Assembly: GCA_030740295.1 (NCBI GenBank)
Contig: JASLXP010001254.1
Location: 1-12,159, forward strand
From: Planctomycetota bacterium
Lineage (GTDB): Bacteria; Planctomycetota; PUPC01; JACPCR01
Direction: 5' to 3'
Length of the DNA stretch: 12,159 bases
A model generated the notes under the pieces. That model was given only the letters and a program-made list of their open reading frames with translations, made no database searches and had not been told where the DNA came from. Positions 8,201-12,159 of this stretch are shown one piece after another. Every line of letters begins with the position of its first letter. Positions within the stretch are counted from its first letter, which is position 1. Position numbers and translations under genes: made by a program.

Positions 8201-10557
8201 ATCTTGATTTCGACGCAGACGGCAGTCTTTACGCCTTGAGCGCAGGAAAACTGGTCAAGGTCAATCTTGATGGCGGCGAGCATCAGGCGCTTGCGGAAGA
8301 CCTTATGCGGCCCACCTCAATCGCTGTCGATGGACGGAAACAGATTTACGTTTTTGATGCGGCAAAAGAGCGCAAGGTGATTCGAGTCTACTCAGCCGAA
8401 GGCAAACACCTGCGAAGCATCGGTACTCCGGGCGGGTATCGTGCCGGGCCGTGGGATCCCACGCGTTTTGAAAACCTCTCGAGCATGGCGGTGGACAAGG
8501 AGGAAAAGCTCTGGGTCGTGGACAGAAACTACTGGCCCAAGCGCGTGGCCTGTTTCACAACCGGCGGCACCCACCTGCGCGACATCCTGGGACCGACAGC
8601 TTACGGCGGCGGCGGCGTCCTCGACCCTCATGACAAGACTCGTCTTGTTTATGGCCCGCTCGAGTTCAAACTCGATTGGGGAACGGGGACAAGCCGCCTC
8701 GCCAACCTGCTGACCACCGGTCCGTGGATGTGGGTGAGCGGCGAAGTCCACATTCCGATCCGGGGGCGAGATTATTTCGTGACCCGTCCCCAGGGCCCGA
8801 GATTCACTCGACCGGTTGGGGTCGTATACCTCCATGATCAGAACCGTCTGCGTCCAGTCGCAGCCATGGGATACGCCGATCAGTTCAGCCCTCTAAAACA
8901 GCAGGCGATTATTGATTCACTCGGCGGAAAACTCCTGACGGAGCTCGAGTTCATCTGGGCAGACCAGAACGGCGATGGCGTGGTCGATGTGAACGAGGTC
9001 GACTTCGAGCCACGCACTATCTGGCCCCTTACACGTTTCAACGATGACCTGGGCGTGCAGGCCGGCCACTTTCGCTTCGTGGTCGATCGTTTTCTCGACA
9101 ATGGCGCGCCCCTCTACAAGAAGAGCAAGACAACGCTGAGCTGCGTGCGAGGCTACATGAGAGGCGTTGCATTTCGATTTAATGACGGCTCCTTTTACAG
9201 GCTCGGAAATGAGTTCCCCGATACCGGATACAACGCAAAAGGCGAGCAGATCTGGGCCTACCCCAACGAAGGCACCGGAGTCGGGCCCGACCGCAGTTGC
9301 AGGCCCTTCAGCACTGGCCAGGTCGTGTGCCAGTTCGCGATGGTGGGGCACGAGACCGCGGCCAAAGGCGACCTTGGTGAGTTCTTCGTGATAAACGCCA
9401 ACCTCGGCAGTTGGAATGTCTGGACAAAAGACGGCCTGCTTGCGACGCGCATTTTCCGCGACCTTCGCGACGAAAAGCGAATCGCGTGGAGCATGAAGGA
9501 ACACCATCGAGGGCTCGACCTGTCCAACGTCGCCGCGGGACAGGAACACTTCTCCGGTTGGCTCTGCCGCGCACGCCAGGACGGCAAATACTACGCGGTG
9601 GCCGGCCACCACTGGGCAGGCGTCGTCGAAGTGAAGGGCCTGGACGAATTCAAGCGCATCGGCGGCACGTTGGCCGTCACCCCCGAGGATGTCGCGGCCG
9701 CCATGAAATGGGAGAGGCAAGTGGCACGTTACCGCGCCCGGGACGAAGTCAAAATCTACGACTGCAACCGGACAGTAAAGCCACCTCTTCCGCGTGGAAA
9801 AGTCGAAGACTGGAAAGAAGTGACGAAGGTAGCCCTCAACGACTACACCCAATTCGGCATGACCTATGACGACCAGTATCTCCACCTCTATTACACAGTG
9901 ATGCGGAAACCGGAATTGGTGAACCGCGGTGAGCGATGGGATCGCCTTTTCAAAACCGGCTCATGCGTCGATCTCATGCTGTCTACCGACCCGGATGCCG
10001 ATGCAGCGCGGCGCGCCCCGGTCAAGGGAGATATACGCCTCCTCTTCTCCCGCATGAACGACAGGCCAATCGCAGTGCTTTACAACGCAGTCAAGCCAGG
10101 CACCAAGGCCGACGACCGATGGACGATCACGTCCCCCGTAACCAGCGTCCAGTTCGACGAAGTTAAAAAGCTGGAAGGCGCATACATGCGCTACACCCGC
10201 CACACCCCGCATAACAGCGACGCCGTCATCGGCTTCACGCTGGATGCAGCCGTGCCGCTCAAATCAATCGGACTCACCATCACCCCCGACCTCCTCCTCA
10301 AAATGGACTGGGGCTACCTCGAGTCCGACCCTGCGGGCACCCAGGTTCTCGCCCGTCACTACTGGTCAAACAAAGCCACCTCCACCCTCGCTGACGCCCC
10401 CTCCGAGGCCCGCCTGCAGCCCGATCTGTGGGGCTACGTCCGCTTCCACGGCAAAGCAAAGTCAAGCGGCGCCGGTGTCGACCTCGGTGACCTCCTCGGT
10501 GAAAAAGAGGAAGGCGACGACGAAGACAGTGTCTTTGAAGATTTGGAGGAGGATTAA
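5239..10557 (+). CDS. Giant secreted multidomain protein: beta-sandwich modules, FlgD-like Ig, beta-propeller, EF-hand, CBM9-like domain
   Basis: At 1772 residues it starts with a signal peptide (LLSLQAVHA, cleavage near residue 22; no lipobox) after a weak GGAA Shine-Dalgarno at 5227-5230. Order: beta-sandwich module A (about 95-367, two discoidin-like sandwiches); FlgD-like Ig domain (about 375-440); propeller-like repeats (about 475-640); beta-sandwich module B (about 670-950), a diverged copy of A; NHL-like repeats (about 961-1135, for example PTSIAVDGRKQIYVFD and LSSMAVDKEEKLWVVD); an EF-hand loop (1242-1253); more propeller-like sequence to about 1500; a CBM9/DOMON-like domain (about 1520-1735, with CVDLMLSTDPDAD); and an acidic tail (1754-1772). 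No catalytic motif was recognised, so binding or scaffolding of glycans outside the cytoplasm is the likely role, but that is inferred. No LPXTG, PEP-CTERM or membrane anchor is visible. A repeat-rich gap precedes it and another repeat element follows, so it is probably monocistronic. Coding status is certain; domain names are judged from sequence appearance. Confidence 0.88.
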   Translation: MNRHCLTFGTVCLLSLQAVHAGDYDPFAPAITIADLDLEQCATWHDGKRQPVKSEKLKQALGLVEMTSRTEGWNRAWSAGRAGMGADRYRGDTPKAETFHYRIAFRRPVAIGSVLCSNQSLHILKDGAPFPGDPAVPEHWRSISIPPLQRGISVTPFPKGVKTRAVLLSDHLKRGTSQAWPVRIYRHRLFNIAHAASVAAKSEYLAPTNRGGRLHRAAHVVRGKGPWFSTGVDDRGNVRGAFISDVEPSWFAMAWERPRPVVGVFSRDNFVTLQFEKYRGPEKGNPLVAREKQWRRVKSRFRGGQKLFVRSDRGRWSAFNEPVELRGLRLKILKAWKRTGGGSSHQTQIAELQSLLVLTDLKDAPVPDFDAAGPSRPPYRIAYDLQKPGAVTLVVDSEDGRRVRNLMARVLREDGGCEERWDLKDEDGHFVKPGAYRWKAITGPELRLTYEQAVYPNVSVHHPENAPWLNGHAGPGGWLADHSPPRGVCAGGDYTFFCAPVPESGVGFAACDINGKKLWGIHSFGAWTGGHRVVSDGKKVYVEAFGWHGEDAGADRVWEVDAENHKVTEVFRARTDERRVRGCEGIALHDGKVFLSINAKQKWLTNAVGMGAIDINRCLPFYREARKPKYPYEIVPNPRGDFLRLFRFTGTPPGYAANHGLTYLHSVRGPERQQHILLAFNKPVQIGSCVYPVPQSEELHVKLSVLKAASPYPPDPDKEEQWHPFESNGKLPWDVAVAPPDTSTRALRITFVKGDDNEFAALEAELEDDEKSNAWEGRLEGFQMLRRRYRNLFASAKVRVSSGQVDKQGVWVARRDRPLSKSDPEIYLMNWDAPQKVRGLAIKEIDCSLTEVDVWNGPAGARIEMAGTQHWQMVGKYIPRRRMQHSGFGGHNADARYMDGVVDFGREVTTRAIRLRVVEQWTTPTREGSCAKDLLGLDASRCRLFGVAPLQFLGGEPPVESLMTERLEILNPASKKIEKEIAISKPGDLDFDADGSLYALSAGKLVKVNLDGGEHQALAEDLMRPTSIAVDGRKQIYVFDAAKERKVIRVYSAEGKHLRSIGTPGGYRAGPWDPTRFENLSSMAVDKEEKLWVVDRNYWPKRVACFTTGGTHLRDILGPTAYGGGGVLDPHDKTRLVYGPLEFKLDWGTGTSRLANLLTTGPWMWVSGEVHIPIRGRDYFVTRPQGPRFTRPVGVVYLHDQNRLRPVAAMGYADQFSPLKQQAIIDSLGGKLLTELEFIWADQNGDGVVDVNEVDFEPRTIWPLTRFNDDLGVQAGHFRFVVDRFLDNGAPLYKKSKTTLSCVRGYMRGVAFRFNDGSFYRLGNEFPDTGYNAKGEQIWAYPNEGTGVGPDRSCRPFSTGQVVCQFAMVGHETAAKGDLGEFFVINANLGSWNVWTKDGLLATRIFRDLRDEKRIAWSMKEHHRGLDLSNVAAGQEHFSGWLCRARQDGKYYAVAGHHWAGVVEVKGLDEFKRIGGTLAVTPEDVAAAMKWERQVARYRARDEVKIYDCNRTVKPPLPRGKVEDWKEVTKVALNDYTQFGMTYDDQYLHLYYTVMRKPELVNRGERWDRLFKTGSCVDLMLSTDPDADAARRAPVKGDIRLLFSRMNDRPIAVLYNAVKPGTKADDRWTITSPVTSVQFDEVKKLEGAYMRYTRHTPHNSDAVIGFTLDAAVPLKSIGLTITPDLLLKMDWGYLESDPAGTQVLARHYWSNKATSTLADAPSEARLQPDLWGYVRFHGKAKSSGAGVDLGDLLGEKEEGDDEDSVFEDLEED

Positions 10558-10570
10558 CAACACGTTTTTT

Positions 10571-10802
10571 ATGCCGAAGGCATTACGCCTTCCAGCCCAG
10601 GGTTGCGAGGCTTTGCGAGCTACCCTGGGTTCTGGAGCGGAGCAGCTTCTACCCCGAAGGGGTTGCGCCTATATCTGTGGACGCAAACAAATTACATATG
10701 GGCACAACCCCTTCGGGGTAAGAGGCACCCGTTGCCCCGTGGACCCAGGGTAGCTCGCAAAGCCTCACAACCCTGGGCTGGAAGGCGCAACACCTTCGGT
10801 GT
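10571..10802. repeat. 232-bp compound inverted repeat with four related GAA-loop hairpins
   Basis: Outer arms 10586-10630 and 10743-10787 are 45 bases each and reverse complements with one mismatch. Within each arm CCCAGGGT and ACCCTGGG form a further hairpin. A 19-base module occurs four times: 10571-10589 and 10651-10669 on the plus strand, 10701-10719 and 10784-10802 on the minus strand. Each is a 5-bp stem closed by GAA, followed by TTRYGCC or its close variant: ATGCC-GAA-GGCAT, ACCCC-GAA-GGGGT twice, ACACC-GAA-GGTGT. The stems differ but stay paired. It fills the gap between two convergent genes, with a T6 run at 10565-10570, so it may block read-through in both directions. No ORF is supported inside it. 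The family is not one I can name. Confidence 0.85.
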
Positions 10803-10827
10803 AAAGAAATGTGGGTAATAACGAATC

Positions 10828-12159
10828 TCACTTCTTCTCCGGCACAGCAATCGTTATGTCCTTGAACCACGCCTCCGAGGGGTTCCGGCTGCCGTGGATC
10901 TGGACACCGATGATTCCTTTGCGCCAGACCTTGGGATCTGGTTCTTGAAAGCTCACGGTCTTGTATCCGTTTACCCAGATGAGCAGGTGGCGGCCGTAGC
11001 AGACAACCCGGTAGTCGTTCCAGTCGTCAGGCTTCAGGAACTTTGCGAATTCCTTTGCGTTCGGCTGTGCCAGAACCCGGCCGCGGCGGGATTCATCGTA
11101 GAGCTTGCCCCACCAGCCCCGTCCCACGTCCGCCTGGTAGCCTATGACTTCATGATGATTGGGAATGCGCCGAGTACGAATCTGAATGCCGGAGTTTGCA
11201 CCCCGCCCCTTCAGCCTGACTTTGAGCCGGAGGTCGAAATCAGTGTATTCCTGCTCCGTGCAGAGGAATTCGTTTCGCGGTATGGGGCCGGTCATGTGCC
11301 CACCGACGATGGCCTCGTCTTCGATGCGAAACCACTTCAGATTACCTTCCCAACCTTCGAAGGTCTTGCCATCGAAGATCCGCTTCTGCTCGCCAAACCG
11401 AGGGATCTGTTCCGGGCTGGCCAGGTAAGCGAACAGGTCTTTGACCTCCAGCGGTTTCAACGGATCAAGAAGACCCTCGGGCATCATGGAACTATCTTCC
11501 GTCTTGATGCGATCGATCTCCTCGCGGGGGACGACGACCTCCTCGTTGGTCGTCCGCAGCGTCACCGCGTTGCCGGTCTGCTTTCTCACAATGCCTGACA
11601 GGATCTGTTCTTCCTTCGTCAATATGGTCGTGAGCTGGAAATCGCGCCCGACAAGCGCATTGGGATCGATAATGTTCTCGATCAGGTAGCTTAGGTTCGT
11701 TCGGTCCGAGCCGGTAAGGTCAGGCCCGATATCAGCACCCGCGCCGTGAAGTGTGTGACAGTTTGCGCAGATTTTGTCGAAGGCTAAACGGCCCTGCACG
11801 GGATCGGATTGAGCAATCGATTTGGGCTGCAGCATTGCCTGATACTTCCGGATCAGGTCCGGCTTGCTGACGGGCCTGACCGTGCCCCACGCGCTCACGA
11901 GCTTGTCCTTCAAACCGGGCATCTGGCCGATCTTGCGGACGGTGAAAACAGAAAGGTCAGTGCGCGGGACGCGGCCTTTGGCAACAGCATCCAGCAGCGC
12001 TGAGGCATAGGCCGGCCTCGATGTCAGGGCCCCTATCGCCACTCGCTTTGAAGAGGCATCGAGTTGTGGATAGGCAGAGAGGATGACTGACGGGGTCTTG
12101 GGATCGGAATAAGCAGTCAGGCCCCGAAGAGCCATCGGCCGGAGAGATTCGTCTGCCAC
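10828..12159 (-). CDS. HEAT-repeat / CxxCH heme-binding / DUF1080 fusion protein (N-terminus outside window)
   Basis: The frame is open at the right edge; the GTG at 12157-12159 is probably an internal valine, so this is the C-terminal 443 residues. Numbering from the edge: residues 1-110 look like HEAT-type helical repeats. Residues about 120-250 match the PVC-type heme-binding domain, with CANCH at 131-135 (Cys131, Cys134 for heme attachment, His135 as axial ligand), IIDPNALV, a TLR segment and SSMMPEGL, whose Met225 or Met226 is a candidate second ligand. Residues 262-438 are a DUF1080 jelly roll: IFDGKTFEGWEG at the start, SGIQIRTRR and GYQADVG in the middle, IIGVQIHG and WFKDITI at the end. 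DUF1080 members include hydrolases of 3-keto-disaccharides. Covalent heme implies a periplasmic location, so an unseen upstream signal peptide is expected. Related proteins often carry a dehydrogenase-like propeller further upstream. Convergent with the 1772-residue gene. Domain calls are secure; the substrate is unknown. Confidence 0.92.
   Translation of the reverse strand: MADESLRPMALRGLTAYSDPKTPSVILSAYPQLDASSKRVAIGALTSRPAYASALLDAVAKGRVPRTDLSVFTVRKIGQMPGLKDKLVSAWGTVRPVSKPDLIRKYQAMLQPKSIAQSDPVQGRLAFDKICANCHTLHGAGADIGPDLTGSDRTNLSYLIENIIDPNALVGRDFQLTTILTKEEQILSGIVRKQTGNAVTLRTTNEEVVVPREEIDRIKTEDSSMMPEGLLDPLKPLEVKDLFAYLASPEQIPRFGEQKRIFDGKTFEGWEGNLKWFRIEDEAIVGGHMTGPIPRNEFLCTEQEYTDFDLRLKVRLKGRGANSGIQIRTRRIPNHHEVIGYQADVGRGWWGKLYDESRRGRVLAQPNAKEFAKFLKPDDWNDYRVVCYGRHLLIWVNGYKTVSFQEPDPKVWRKGIIGVQIHGSRNPSEAWFKDITIAVPEKK

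Noticed and set aside
8917..9885. A 322-codon minus-strand frame inside the giant secreted gene.
   Set aside because: Long antisense frames are common in GC-rich genes with strong codon bias; no signal, motif or Shine-Dalgarno supports it.
10571..10802. CRISPR-like array, because a short hairpin repeat occurs four times.
   Set aside because: The copies are in both orientations, their spacing is irregular, and they are arranged as a nested inverted repeat.
10894..11598. A 234-codon plus-strand frame antisense to the heme/DUF1080 gene.
   Set aside because: The minus strand contains unmistakable CxxCH and DUF1080 motifs; the antisense frame has none.

Overview
The window looks like accessory, carbohydrate-related DNA from a GC-rich bacterium of the PVC type (Planctomycetota, Verrucomicrobiota, Lentisphaerota or a related uncultured lineage). 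The best taxonomic clue is the gene at the right edge. It joins HEAT-like repeats, a Pirellula/Verrucomicrobium-type CxxCH heme-binding domain and a DUF1080 (3-keto-disaccharide hydrolase-like) domain, a combination typical of that group. The very long secreted protein and the hairpin-rich intergenic repeats fit the same picture. No rRNA, tRNA, CRISPR array, transposase or phage gene was seen.

Layout: (1) 1-2637, minus strand, is an uninterrupted 879-codon frame that leaves the window at its 3' end. It encodes a secreted glycosidase-like protein with a probable TIM barrel, a glutamine-amidotransferase-like domain and beta-sandwich domains. (2) 2638-2848 is a short divergent promoter region. 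(3) 2849-4798, plus strand, is a family GH2 (beta-mannosidase-like) glycosidase with both catalytic glutamates visible and no signal peptide. (4) 4799-5238 is a 440-base gap without a gene but full of inverted repeats, including a perfect 26-bp pair that resembles two REP units facing each other. (5) 5239-10557, plus strand, is a 1772-residue secreted multidomain protein with a duplicated beta-sandwich module, a FlgD-like Ig domain, beta-propeller stretches, one EF-hand loop, a CBM9-like C-terminal domain and an acidic tail. (6) 10558-10827 separates two convergent genes and holds a 232-bp compound inverted repeat built from four variants of one hairpin. (7) 10828-12159, minus strand, is the heme/DUF1080 protein, cut by the window at its N-terminal side.

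Together the genes suggest a glycan-processing neighbourhood. One secreted glycosidase-like protein and one large secreted sugar-binding or surface protein would act outside the cytoplasm. The GH2 enzyme would finish oligosaccharides inside the cell. The heme/DUF1080 protein could link sugar oxidation products to periplasmic electron transfer. This joint role is inferred from domain content and proximity. The four genes are not one operon: they form a divergent pair and a convergent pair. The least explained parts are the repeat structures in the two gaps and the architecture of the 1772-residue protein.
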